A stretch of 20,262 nucleotides of DNA, from NCBI GenBank assembly GCA_018398765.1, contig JAHBMJ010000405.1:1-20262 (forward strand). The letters are read 5' to 3'. The notes beneath the pieces are model-generated. The model ran no database searches. It saw nothing but the letters and a program-made list of their open reading frames with translations, and was not told where the DNA came from. This document shows, one piece after another, positions 1 to 10,626 of this stretch. The DNA is from Chromera velia (Eukaryota > Sar > Chromeraceae). The stretch's first letter is position 1, and every line of letters begins with the position of its first letter. The position numbers and the translations under genes were made by a program.

Positions 1-32
<32 letters not shown>

Positions 33-43
33 GTCTCTCTCTG
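1..43. repeat. (CT)n microsatellite forming the pyrimidine tract of an intron
   Basis: An almost pure CT dinucleotide run runs directly into the acceptor sequence ending at 49. It is the 3' end of an intron of gene A and serves as its polypyrimidine tract. Confidence 0.85.
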
Positions 44-49
44 TGGCAG

Positions 50-1002
50 GTTGAGGGAACTGACGACCCGACAGACCCCCTGCAGGAGAACGGCATCCAG
101 TTCAGAAACGACCCCGGACTTATGGGAAAGATTGAGCTGAACAGAGTGAACATTCTGGGTACCTACGAGAAAGTCGGCCTGGCGTTCAACTTCCGTGGAG
201 ACGAGTTCGGAGGCCCCGGTCTCGTGTTCCTCCAGGGACTCCACACAGAGGATGTGAATGTCGGTCGACTGCTTCGTTGATTCATTTATTTCGCCTTGAG
301 CGAGCGTCAGATTGATTTGTCTGTTTCTTTTTCAAGAAAGAAGGAGAAGAGAGAAAGGGGCGCACTAGCCGCGAGCTTGACAATGTGTCAACGCATGTAG
401 ACTCACTCAAGCTCTTTATACCTCGCACCCACAATGGGTGTGTCCGTGCATGTAAGTGACCTGTGACTGCATGAGAGTGCTTGCAGATATCCATCCTGTC
501 GACCTTCTTCGGCCTCGCGTACAACATCGACTGTGCAGCCTCTGGGGATGTGGACCTCTCCGGCATCGACATCTCGGGCAGCACAGCCTTTGACGGCAGT
601 GTACCTGCGCGGGGCACTGCTACAAAGTGCGTGAACTCCGATCTTCCTCCTGTGAACTGGACCCTGGGCGGGCCTGGCATCCAGATTGTGACCCCCGCTG
701 GAAATGACAACGTGACTTTCCTTGAGGGCGCCGATGATTCCGTCGTAGAGCTGAAGGTCCCTGACGGCACGACCATTGAAGAGGTTTTCGACTTCTGGAA
801 GATCAACACGGAAGTCGACCACAAGGGAAAGATTGTGGGCTTCTCTTCGGCAGGTTCGACCTTCTCTGTGGGAGGAGAGCAGAGCTTCGGGTGCGTCTTC
901 ATGGAAGGCGTGACCGTTCTGCTGTTCACGATGTTTGACCGCACTCCTGTGGGCACTACAAACATCGAGGACTTCCCCACCGTCTCCCCAGTGGTCATCT
1001 AG
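50..1002 (+). CDS. Gene A, 3' part: C-terminal exons of a secreted beta-helix-type protein, paralog of gene B
   Basis: Two exons are visible, 50-259 and 487-1002, joined by a phase-0 intron (260-486, donor gtcggt, acceptor ttgcag). The 5' part lies outside the window. The first exon (70 codons) aligns with exon 8 of gene B: both open with V-x-G, keep a GIQFR/IQFR block and end in TEDV. The second exon (171 residues plus stop) aligns with the last exon of gene B through an early D-C pair, VD-SGI, a GFSSAGSTF-like block, SFGC and TNIE-FPT near the end. By analogy with B, the first exon is the end of a parallel beta-helix and the second is a separate C-terminal module of unknown function. The product is probably extracellular, but its signal peptide would be upstream and cannot be checked here. 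The product family is inferred from gene B only. Confidence 0.8.
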
Positions 1003-1695
1003 ATAAAGCAGTCAGAGAGTTGATGAGAATTAATGGACAGCTGCTCGGATGTGCGGACACGTGTGTTCGTTTGCGTCCACGCAAGTGAGCTGCTTGGCTC
1101 TATGGTACCTGTTTTTCACCAAACGCATTCGTGTGTTATGCGCTGGCTCTTTATCATAGTTTGTCCGACGTGCGTCTGGCATTGGGGTCTGTTCGATACA
1201 TCCCTGCACGCGTCGAATGAAGCCTAATTTCTGATTCTATGATCAAGGCAGGCATTCCTGGATCGCTGCCTGCACCTTGAGGATTATGATTCTCTTGCTG
1301 ACTCTCTCATCCCTGACTTACGTGAATTGTGCCGCGTTGAGTATGTGTAACTGAGGGATTATCATTTTCTGACATTTCTCTGACTGACTGTGCTATCCCT
1401 GAGTGACTGTGTCAAGCATGCCGTGAGAAATCGTGGATTGTGTGGCCCGTATGCTGATTCTGCGTTCAAATTGAGTATGTGCAACTGAGGGTGTTGTCAC
1501 GCTCACTGCATTGTTGACCACACGCTTTAATTGTTGGAAGTTTTTGAAAACTCAAGAAGATTGAAGAGGTAAATCATAACCTTGCATTCATGTGTATACC
1601 TCATTGCTAGAATATCGTCGTGCCTGCCGCGACTGATCAATTTTGACGTATACTGACATTCATGCATGGACCTAAATCATTGACTTTTTGACGGT

Positions 1696-1961
1696 GTTGC
1701 AACTAGTGCTAGGCGCCGCACATAGAAAAAAAAAAGTTGGGAAGGCCTAATTTTTTTTTTCTTTTTTTTTATTTTTTTCTTTCAAAAGTTCAAGTGCCTC
1801 TAGAAGGAAAAGAATCAGTTTTGACTCTGAAACTTACTTTTTCACACAAAATGTGAACCTAACTATTGACTTAAAAAAAAAAAAAGAAAAAAAAAAGTTG
1901 AAGACGCCTAATTTTTTTTTCCTTTTTTTTTATATGTGGCGCCTAGAACTAGTGTTGCAAC
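1696..1961. mobile_element. Foldback/MITE-like inverted-repeat element
   Basis: The outer ends are inverted copies: GTTGCAAC, then a TAGT-TCTAGGCGCC-type block, then CACAT, on the left at 1696-1724 and on the right (reverse complement) at about 1933-1961. The arms continue inward through A-runs, a GTTG..GGCCTAA/GCGCCTAA block and T-runs, giving arms of roughly 90 bp around a core of about 70 bp. The inner blocks are also similar in direct orientation because each is itself quasi-palindromic. There is no coding capacity, and no clear target-site duplication was recognised. This fits a non-autonomous foldback or MITE-like element, but the family is unknown. Confidence 0.6.
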
Positions 1962-2900
1962 GTATCCTGGCCTGCATGGCAGTACATGCTATATACTATA
2001 GTAATTTTTTAAGTAAAATGAATTTAAACTTCAATTCAGTTATAAATTTATTTGCAAAACATAAACTATTCCTTAGATCATTTTTTTAGTTAATAGTTAT
2101 TTTTTAAAACTTGCATATGAATGAATATGTATAAGTTATTTTTTAATTTTTATGTTAGCAATCTATATTATATACTTAATTACCTAGTTAATTGCCTAGA
2201 TGCATGCCTAGTTTACCGTATGAATAATATATACTTACTTACTTACTTAAGGTGGGGTGAAGCCTAGGGTTTCCAATAACCAGAGACGGATGATAACCCA
2301 TGCATGCAGAAGTCAACAGAGAGGGCCAGCTATATAGCTCTAGTTGAGTCTAGAGTTGAGTCTGCTAGTAAGTATATGGCTTTTATATAAAAACCTTAGT
2401 GATAAATTCATATAGTATTTAATAAAGCCTTCATTGAATTGACTTTATTTTTGAACTTTAGTGATATTACGTCAAGAAAATAAAGCATTTCACACAATTT
2501 TGCATATTTTGTCCCAGTTTATTGTCAAAAATTCAAAAATATAAAGTCATGCATCTTAGCAGCATTTATAGGGTAAAACAGATTAAAACTTGAAATGTCA
2601 ACTTAAGGAACATAAAAATGTAAAGTCATATAGAGTAAAAGTTACACTGTAAAACCTAAAGTACAACAGACTAAAACTCGATTTTTGTTTTTTCGTTTTA
2701 GAATCTAGTTTTGAATGAGGAAGTGTACACACTCCTAGTCTTCCTAGGCAGAATCTAAGTGTTGGTAAACAATCACAAAGTTTACAAACCTATGGATATT
2801 AACCCCAGTAGTAAACTCAAATTGAACGTCAATTCTGGTCAAATTCAATGTTCAACCTCAAATCAAATCAAATCAAACCTGGTTACTAGACCCAGCGCAG
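1962..2900. other. AT-rich non-coding island
   Basis: Base composition drops sharply to AT-rich, with many A and T runs, a short (TACT)n run near 2232-2248 and an AAATC run near 2861-2877. No open frame with recognisable content is present. It could be a decayed mobile element, but nothing here identifies one. Confidence 0.5.
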
Positions 2901-3153
2901 CCATCAAGAACCTTTGAACCTTGAACATCGGATTTAATTTGAATATCCGGATGAAAAGGAAACAAGCAACTTTGCGGTATCATCTTCCAATGTACAAAAA
3001 CACAAAAAGTTGGGCGGTCCCCTGTCATCCCGGCGGAATCGCGATAGCCAATCGCATGAAGCGGTTAGCAAGTATAATGAATGACACCGGTTTCACCCAC
3101 TGTTTTCTGGCTGTTGATGCAGAAACACACGCCGTCAATCTATGCAGAGACGC

Positions 3154-3215
3154 AGAAAAACATTCGATCCTTACCCAGCCCTTCAGAAAAACATTTGACC
3201 CTTACCCAGCCCTTC
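3154..3215. repeat. Tandem duplication, 2 x 31 bp
   Basis: Two adjacent 31-bp copies (3154-3184 and 3185-3215) begin AGAAAAACATT and end TTACCCAGCCCTTC. They differ at only a few positions. No function is evident. Confidence 0.8.
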
Positions 3216-3725
3216 AATGGGCGATCAATTTGTGGCCCCCGTGCCGAGCCTGTACGACGATCGATACGCCCCTGTAGACGATCATGACTCAGTGAGTGCA
3301 TCGATCGATCGAGTACCGAATCGACGCACTGGCAGGAACGCCTACATGAACGTTAATTAATTCGTGTAAGGTAGTCAGGACATGTTGAGACCACATCAGC
3401 AGGAGAATCGGACTGCTGGCTTGACGCTCTCCAGTTTGGTCTTGTTTGACGGACGCATGCAGGAAGGCTCCGTGGATTGTCGTCAAAACTCCGACAAACG
3501 CATCGGTTTTGCTGTCATAAACACAGAACGGCCATGAAAAGTCAGACACCTAGTCTATGATTGACTTGGTGAGTCAGCGCTTGATTCCCCTTCACCCAGA
3601 TACTAGTTCTTCTCTCTCGCCTCTCCCGCAAGTTGACTGATCGGGAGGGACAGAAACAAGGACACATGCAATGACACAAATGAAAAGATCCCCCGCCACT
3701 AAGTCTGCGGCTCAAAGCATCGGAC

Positions 3726-3727
<2 letters not shown>

Positions 3728-3762
<35 letters not shown>
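3728..3762. repeat. (CA)n microsatellite
   Basis: A pure CA dinucleotide run lies in the 3' flank of gene B. Short reading frames across it are artefacts of the repeat. Confidence 0.9.
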
Positions 3763-3766
<4 letters not shown>

Positions 3767-3945
3767 AAATTGCAGCTTAATTTTGAGTCGTTCATTTCCC
3801 TTTTGAGTCTTCTCAGGCGTTTTTCTTTATTCTTTTCTTCTCTTCGTCTGTTCATTCGTTTTCTTCAAATGGTGATTGTTTCTTGTCTCCCACCTCCCCC
3901 CTTCGGTGTGTTTTCTAATTCTACACTGATTCCATCTTCAGTTGT

Positions 3946-4422
3946 TTAGGGGGTGACGTATCGCATGAGAACAGTGATAGTGGGGAAGATCTCGATGTTG
4001 GTCTCTGCAATCAAAGCCATGTTGACATTGACGTACACGATTTCAGTGATGTTCTCGAGAGCGAGGCATCCGAAGGACTCGACAGAATTCCCAAAGGTCG
4101 CGCCTGCGGAGGAGAAGGAGACCACTTCACCATTCTTGTCAACCTCCACACCCAGTTGCCAAGCAGTCTCTGGGGTAGAATCAAAGACAGGAAGAACCAA
4201 AATTGTGGAACCGTTACCAACGATCTTGTCCATGTTTCCGGGGAAGAAGCCGAAAGGGCCCGTGCCTGTGAGGTAAGTGACGGGCTCCTGGGCTTGGCTG
4301 CAAGAGAACGTTCCGAATCCCGCGTTCATTGCAGAGGCCTCGAATCGGATGCCCGAGAAGTCCACGGGACCCTTCGCGACGCAGTCGACGTTGGTGACGG
4401 GGTTCGTCGTTTGGGCGGAAAG

Positions 4423-4482
<60 letters not shown>

Positions 4483-4517
4483 GTGTGTACATACATACAC
4501 ACCCATACACACACACC

Positions 4518-4562
<45 letters not shown>

Positions 4563-5849
4563 ACACACACACACACACACATAGCAACACCGAAAAGCAA
4601 AAAGGTCAGCTGGTTGAGGACATACAGAGGAGGCAAAAGTAGACATACAACATACAGGGGACTCGGTCCTTGCAGAATAAATTTCAAGCGGGAGATTCAG
4701 TTGAATCTTGGGAAAACTGAATGTCTTCATGGTTTTCTTCCTTGCTCTAGCTACTGCTAAAGAAAAGATATGAGCGACTCGCTCACAGTCTCCGAAGGAA
4801 ATATTGGCAAGCTCATACACGACGGTATATCCGTCTTGCCGTCCACAAATATAGGATTTTAAATGAGCAACTTCGAATTGAATGAGACCGTCAGATCTCC
4901 AAACATAAACCAAGCGTAAAGAAACAAAAAGGGTCAAACCCAACCATCCAGACAGAAAAGAGGCTGGGTTCACAACACAACAGCACAGAAGACAGATTGC
5001 TACTCTGCGACTGCATGACTTACCGTAACGTCTTCAGTGACCAGAGTCGACAGGTCAAGCCCTGCGGGTGGTGGAGAGACGAGGTTGCCCTCCTCGAATT
5101 TGAAGGCAATGCCGGTCTGCTGGTAGAAGCCGCTGACAGAAACGCTCTTGAGGGAGAGAGTGTTGAAGAATCCCAAGTCACTACGGAATTGAATTCCAAT
5201 GGCGGCCTGGGTTCCGGTGTCAGAACTCTCACCCATCACCTGCATGGCATGAGTGGATATATGCATTTACGTGTTTGCAGAGAAACAGCAGAAACGAAAT
5301 AGGAAATTTGAAGTCGACCAGCAGGCGCTGAATGGGCTTCGCAGAGACCTCCATTTGCACCGAAGGAAGGCGCCGTGTGGAATCACCACCACCCCTATCC
5401 TGGTCAAATTCCTCGGGGTTTCCTCTCTGTTTAAATAGACATCCCCAAAGCGAAGGGAAGGAAAGGGAAGGGAAGTTATATTCCACGGTGCCTTGGTCGA
5501 TTTCCTTCCTCCTTGATTTCCTCGGGCGCGTCTGCTTTCAGTTTCTTCCACGTATTTTTGTTTTCACTGCTTCCAGAGGAACCTCGTGCGTACCTGTACC
5601 TGTCGTCTTAGAAGCCTTTAGCAGTGGCCTTGATGATGTTGAAGTGCCTGCCTGCCTGTGCCTCGCTCTGCTCTTATCTTCTTTCCATTTCTCTCCCCTC
5701 GTGGCTGTGTGCAGTGATTCATGGACGGCCTGACTGACTGACTGACTGACTGACTGACTGGCTGGCTGGATGGCTGGCTGGCTGACTGACTGACTGACTG
5801 ACTGACTGTCTGGCTGACTGACTGACTAACTAACTGACTGACTGACTGT

Positions 5850-5890
<41 letters not shown>

Positions 5891-6108
5891 TGACTGACTG
5901 ACTGACTGGCTGAATGGCTGACTGACTGTCTGGCTGACTGACTGACTAACTGACTGACTGACTGACTGACTGTCTGACTGACTGGCGGCTGGCTGGCTGG
6001 CTGGCTGACTGACTGACTGACTGACTGGCTGAATGGCTGACTGGCTGACTGGCTGAATGGCTGACTGGCTGACTGACTGTCTGACTGGCTGGCTGGCTGA
6101 CTGACTGA

Positions 6109-6145
<37 letters not shown>

Positions 6146-8821
6146 TGGCTGACTGACAATGACGTTCTCCATCTCGACTGCTCCAGCGTACTGGAAGAAG
6201 AGAATGTCGCCGGTGAAGCTGTCGGCGTCTCCGTTCTGTTTGAAGGTCGAGTTCTTGATAATCACCCTCTTCAGCAGCTCTGGCTCGTTGTTTCCTCCTA
6301 TCTGCGCAGTTCATATCATACATAGAATAGAATACATGGCGTCATGACGCTGACATCACATGTCGAGTTTAAATTATCGAATGCCGAGACGTACGGGCAT
6401 CGACTTCAAAGAAGCCGATTTCATCTGAACCGTGATAGGAGCAGCTTTGGCAGGGGGACAAACAAGGCAAAAGAAGGCAGAGGAGCGAATGCAGGGGAAT
6501 GCGGATTAGAATCTATATGGAAACAACAGCAAGAAGATGTGCACAATAAACTCGAGCGGACAGGCCGACATACCGCAAGTCCAAAGTTTGCGTTCTGAGT
6601 AACGAAGAGGTTGTTCAGCAAGAGAGTGTCACCCGGAAGTTCCTCCTGCACGTCGATTCCCTGACCGTCCGTCTGTCCATAGTTCTGGATCCTCATATTC
6701 TCGATGATCCAGAAAGCCCCCCCAGAGATGTTCAGACCGGAGGCCCCATTCACGGCATTCATTCCGTCGAGGATTGTGTCAACAGTTTCTGCAGGCAGCT
6801 AGGGAGGTCCAGTCCTGTTCAGTCCAAGCAACGATACATGCACGTACATCAAGATGGAAAAAGAATAGAGCAAAAGGAGGAGAAGAGGGGGTCATCTTCA
6901 AGGAGGGTGGGAAGGGAAAGTGCGCTGCCATGCAGCTTTAAGCATCTGTTTGAGAATCCATTTATCTTTTCTGGATCTCAGTTGGTCCTCCATTGACATA
7001 AAAACAATTTTTTCCCTCCCTCTCTCCCTTGCCTGTCCCAGCTTTTGAGCTGAGTTGACGAGGAGGACAGGACTGGTTGATGAGGGACAACAAAGACGAA
7101 ATTGCAAGTCCCCCCACGTGGAAACATGCATGCTATTCGTGCATTTCCCCCCACACCTCAAGGGATGCTGAGCCCTTTTTCAAACACAAGAAAGCGTGTT
7201 GAGGGACCTGATTCTCGCAAAGATCGGGCTGCGAAGAAGAAAAGCTCGCGCCAGAATGGGGGAGCAGAGAGGCAGTCGGTAGAAAATCTCGACACTCGGC
7301 TCTGAATTTAGACGAAGGAGAGAGTCGCCACATGAGTAAAGTCAACATCCAAGTGGAAAAAATGAAGGAATAATACAGATGGTTCGGGTTTCACTAACCG
7401 TCGTCTCCACTTCCAGCTCCCACGAGCTTCAGGTTCTTCGGAATGTTCAACTGAATGTTTGAGTAGGTTCCTGAATCACACACACACACACATACACACA
7501 CACACTCTTGCCACCCCCCAAAAATCAAACAAGAAAAACGGACCTTCTGTTCCCCTGATCCCCCTTTCTCCCCCGTCTCTTTACAAAACACAAAAATAAG
7601 TCGGAACGAGGGGAAGCAACGGTGGCCCCTCAGCATAGTGATCTGCTCACCCGCTTCAAAGATGATTGTCGAAAAGTCGGCCGCGTTGTCGATTGCTAGC
7701 TGGATCTCCGCCTGTGTTTGTCCGGGGTTGACGATGACCTCTCCGCCGCTCACAAAGAGGCTGTTTGGGTCCGTCACCACCGACTCAGGGATGCGGCACT
7801 GGAACCCGGATGGCATGCTGACGCACGCGAGACCAAATCTGGCATCATCGCACGACTGGGCAGTGCAAAAGTCGACTTCTGCAAATGTCAACGGATGGAA
7901 AAAAGAAAGGAGGGGGAGAGTGGTTCCGTCTCGTGAAGGTGCGGAGATGAGTGCACAGCAGAGAATACGGACTTGGTTGTCTCGACACAAGAACCAAAAA
8001 GCAAAGAGGCGAGAGCGTCATGAAGAGGCAGACACAACGTTTTGAGCAAAGTATTGACACGCACGTGAATACATGTGCACGAGTAACGAAGGTATCCATG
8101 CGGACTGCCAAAGAACTGCAAGCCGACCTGTCTCACACTTTGTTCCAGTGAATCCCTTCGGGCAGTTGCAGAAAAATTTCGGCTTCTTGCCGACGCACGC
8201 CCCTCCGTTTTGGCAGAAGTCCTTCGGGCAGACCCCCTTGTCCGTGGTCTTCACATCCTTCACGGTGTCGAATTTGTCGTAGACAATCTCCTCCTTCTGG
8301 TCAAAGAGCCCTCCGTCTTTGTCTGAATATATGCACAGATGCAAGAGCGAAAGTGCAAACAAACACGCATGGGCTGTTGGACTATCGACAAAAACGCACG
8401 AACAACACTTGACCTTTTCACTGTTGTTCACATCTTTTTGCGTCAACGACCAACCCCCCTCCAGCATTTATCTCTGAGCAGTCCTTGAGCAGGTAGACGG
8501 GCGGTGGGGTGGGCAACAGGCATGCATGAAGCTCAAAGAAACTTCAGACGGGACTGACTGAAGAAGCCTGAAAGATCAAAGTCGAGGGGCTTGCGGTCAC
8601 GATTTCCCCCGAGCTTCAGTCCAGTTCTGTTCTCGCTCCGCAGCTGCACATACAGACATATGCACTTATTTTTTTCCGTCATCAGGCTCTCCCGTGCTCT
8701 CCCTGGCAGGACGCTCATGCGAATTCTACGGCGTCTGCCTTACCTTTCCCAAATCGAAGTTGAACTTGTCGAGAGCCGCGTTGGCACCAGCAGCCAGCAA
8801 GGCAGCAGTGAAGAGCTTCAT
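3946..8821 (-). CDS. Gene B: secreted EGF and parallel beta-helix (pectin-lyase-like) protein
   Basis: Nine exons, in transcript order: 8821-8744, 8643-8559, 8322-8128, 7878-7651, 7470-7399, 6788-6574, 6301-6158, 5239-5024, 4422-3946. All introns are GT-AG, all phases agree, and the total is 1,710 nt (569 residues plus stop). Exon 1 encodes a signal peptide ([15 protein letters not shown], likely cut after ANA). Residues about 86-117 form a canonical EGF domain with six cysteines and the NGG and GFTG signatures. A second cysteine-rich stretch follows in exon 4. From about residue 160, a [19 protein letters not shown]-type entry and turns of the kind LVGAG, ISGG and IKNSTF indicate a right-handed parallel beta-helix. 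The last 158 residues are a separate module shared with gene A. No catalytic residues could be assigned, so enzyme activity is not claimed. The product is likely extracellular or cell-surface. The exon 2 donor is ambiguous: 8550 gives the same phase as 8559. Confidence 0.82.
4426..4581. repeat. (CA/TG)n microsatellite adjacent to the last acceptor of gene B
   Basis: About 155 bp of near-pure CA repeat with a few TA and GT interruptions. On the coding strand of gene B it reads (TG)n and ends directly at the acceptor gcag before exon 9 (exon starts at 4422). It replaces the usual pyrimidine tract. Valine/cysteine or threonine/histidine reading frames across it are artefacts. Confidence 0.9.
5729..6157. 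repeat. Tetranucleotide tract (CTGA/CTGG)n in intron 7 of gene B
   Basis: About 430 bp made almost entirely of CTGA and CTGG units with occasional variants such as CTGT, CTAA and GATGG. On the gene B strand it reads CAGT/CAGC and begins exactly at the donor of exon 7, so the donor gtcagt is itself one repeat unit. All frames across the tract are free of stops over long distances and encode S-Q-P/S-V runs. The simplest reading is intronic, because exon 7 joins exon 8 in phase 0 with continuous homology. Confidence 0.85.
7477..7505. repeat. (CA/TG)n microsatellite at the intron 4 acceptor of gene B
   Basis: A CA run with one TA interruption. On the gene B strand it is (TG)n ending six bases before exon 5 (exon starts at 7470 after gattcag). 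Confidence 0.85.
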
Positions 8822-9358
8822 GTTGTAGAAGTACACTCGAGAAAAGAGGACGACTCTTGACCGCACCTGATGAATGAATTAAGAGGGGATCCTGAATTTT
8901 AGTACCACCAAACTAAAGGACTCTTGGCCTGCATTATTGTCAGTCATCAGTCAAAGTGGCAGCTATATGTATATATATCGATATGTGGTCTGACTCAATT
9001 AAGTCGGATAGGTGCACAGCCGATTATTCGGATCCGGGCCAGTCGAATTCGCGCATGCTGCATGCATGCATGCCTGCAGCAACATGCATGCATCGCGCGA
9101 TCGCGTGTCTCCGCGATGCATGCATGGGCTCAGCGAGCTCTGCTGCAACTGTAGGCATCACGAGAGCTCCACAGTAGCTGTCCGAACGCCTGGCAGCATC
9201 ACGCATTCACAGAAGTTTCAGTTGAGTCAAACAGAGAGCTTGTGAAGGGGGACGATTCACTCCAAGTTGCCGAGAAAGCGTGAGAGAACGAAAGAAAGAG
9301 AACCCTGAGAGAGTGATTGTGACAGTGAGACGCTGGCGTTTGCTCCAAAGCTCGGCTG
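8822..9358. promoter_or_regulatory. Divergent promoter region between genes B and C
   Basis: The 537 bp separate the start codons of two head-to-head genes, so both promoters and 5' UTRs should lie here. A TATA-rich stretch occurs near 8964-8985 and a dense TGCATGCA cluster lies at 9059-9126. No coding region was recognised. Short frames such as 9024-9206 minus are unsupported. Confidence 0.6.
9059..9126. promoter_or_regulatory. TGCATGCA motif cluster with a 15-bp perfect inverted repeat
   Basis: Four TGCATGCA octamers start at 9059, 9063 (overlapping), 9085 and 9117. The last two lie in the arms of a perfect inverted repeat, CATGCATGCATCGCG at 9083-9097 and its reverse complement at 9112-9126, with a 14-bp spacer. 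GCATGC-type elements are known apicomplexan cis-regulatory and ApiAP2-binding motifs. A role here is inferred from position between divergent genes. Confidence 0.5.
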
Positions 9359-10546
9359 ATGATGACAGCGCGAGTCCCTCGGTGGGGCGTGTTGGAGGTC
9401 CTCCGCCTTCATAAGTTTCTTCTTCTCTTCTGCCTGTGGGTCTCCACCCTGGGTGGCCATGGGAGTCGCCGTGAGAGAGGTGACTCTGTGGGAGGAGGGA
9501 GGAGACGGGAAGTTTTTCTGAGGGTCCTCCTGATGGAGGAGACACAGGGCGACCCTTCCTGTGACAGTTACGTCCTGGTGAGGGAGCGCTGTCAGAAGGG
9601 ATCGTCTGTGTCTGGGGGTGTGAGGTGTTTCCTTGAGGCAGAGTGCGACGGTGGGGCCTCTCAGTCTGAGTCTGAGGGTGCGGTGATCGAGAGGGAGTCG
9701 TGGGCGGGAGTGGAGACGGCGAGAGGAGCAGAGGCTGTCAGGATGGAGTTGGAAGCGGTGGCTTCAGAAGAGAGAATCGCTCTTTCAGGTCAGCTGAGAT
9801 GGGTGGGGGTGTGAGGAGCGCTTTTGTCATGTTCCACTTTGATGCCGCTGCTCTCATTGAGTGGCCGGGGGGATGCGGAGGGGGGGGGTGTTGTCCTTCG
9901 GTTCCTGTGGTGATTTGGAATTGTGTGCTGTTGTGTGATGTTCATGCCCACTCCTTTTTGTGTTGTTCTCTTGACATTTTTGTGCGCAGAAGCCACAAAG
10001 CGCAGGGGCAGGGAAAGCGGACGGAGCGGATCGCTTCAAATTGGTGGCAACGGGGAGATGAGTGATGGACGTGGATGGAAGATGAAGGTGACTTCCGGCG
10101 GTAGAAGAAAAGAGAGAGGAGGGGGACGGGGGAAGGCAGGTGCGGTTGAGGAGAAGAACAGAAATGATTCTTGGATTCGAGAGGCCTGGAGACGGAGACG
10201 GAGACTGGAGAAGGGGNNNNNNNNNNNNNNNNNNNNNNNNNNNNNNNNNNNNNNNNNNNNNNGGGGGGGGGGAGAGGCAAAGGAGGACGGGCATGGAGAC
10301 GGGAGAAGCGTGGGTCAGAGAGAGGGGGAAAGTGACGAGTGTGAAGGCTGGGGGGAAAGGCTCAGAAGGAAAAGCTGACCTGGTTGCCACAGTCAGGGCA
10401 GACGGTTGGTCTCTCCGGTTGTCTTTGTTTACCCTTTTTCAAGCCACATGCGTTCCTGCACGTATGCTGCTTCACTGGGTTTCTGCATGAGTAATCTGGC
10501 ACTAACCTCTCTCTCTCTTTCTCTGTCTCTCTCTTTCTCTGTCTCT

Positions 10547-10626
<80 letters not shown>

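Larger units (their letters stand above)
1003..3945. other. Intergenic region between convergent genes A and B
   Basis: This stretch holds the 3' flanks of two tail-to-tail genes. No convincing gene was found: open frames here (for example 2921-3277 plus, 3289-3549 minus) show no domain, no splice context and no similarity to the neighbours. It contains a foldback element, an AT-rich island, a 31-bp tandem duplication and a CA microsatellite, listed separately. A 21-bp sequence beginning TTGAGTATGTG occurs twice, at 1337-1357 and 1471-1491, with one mismatch. Confidence 0.6.

Noticed and set aside
2921-3277. 118-codon open frame in the intergenic region
   Set aside because: It spans a 31-bp tandem duplication, shows no recognisable motif and has no supporting splice context.
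3289-3549. 86-codon minus-strand frame downstream of gene B
   Set aside because: No motif, and it lies in the probable 3' flank. Insufficient evidence for a gene.
5580-5660. An extra gene B exon near 5600-5650 ([11 protein letters not shown]-like)
   Set aside because: It contains an in-frame stop in the only frame with plausible content, and exon 7 already joins exon 8 in phase.
5618-6323. Serine/glutamine-rich protein genes on the minus strand
   Set aside because: All three frames of a stop-free tetranucleotide repeat give S-Q-P-type peptides. The homologous exons on either side join directly in phase 0. It is kept only as a possible retained-intron isoform.
9029-9080. Polylinker or vector contamination, because GGATCC, GAATTC, GCATGC and CTGCAG occur close together
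   Set aside because: Order, spacing and flanks do not match a common cloning site as I know it. The GCATGC copies belong to a wider TGCATGCA cluster, and the segment sits naturally between two split genes.
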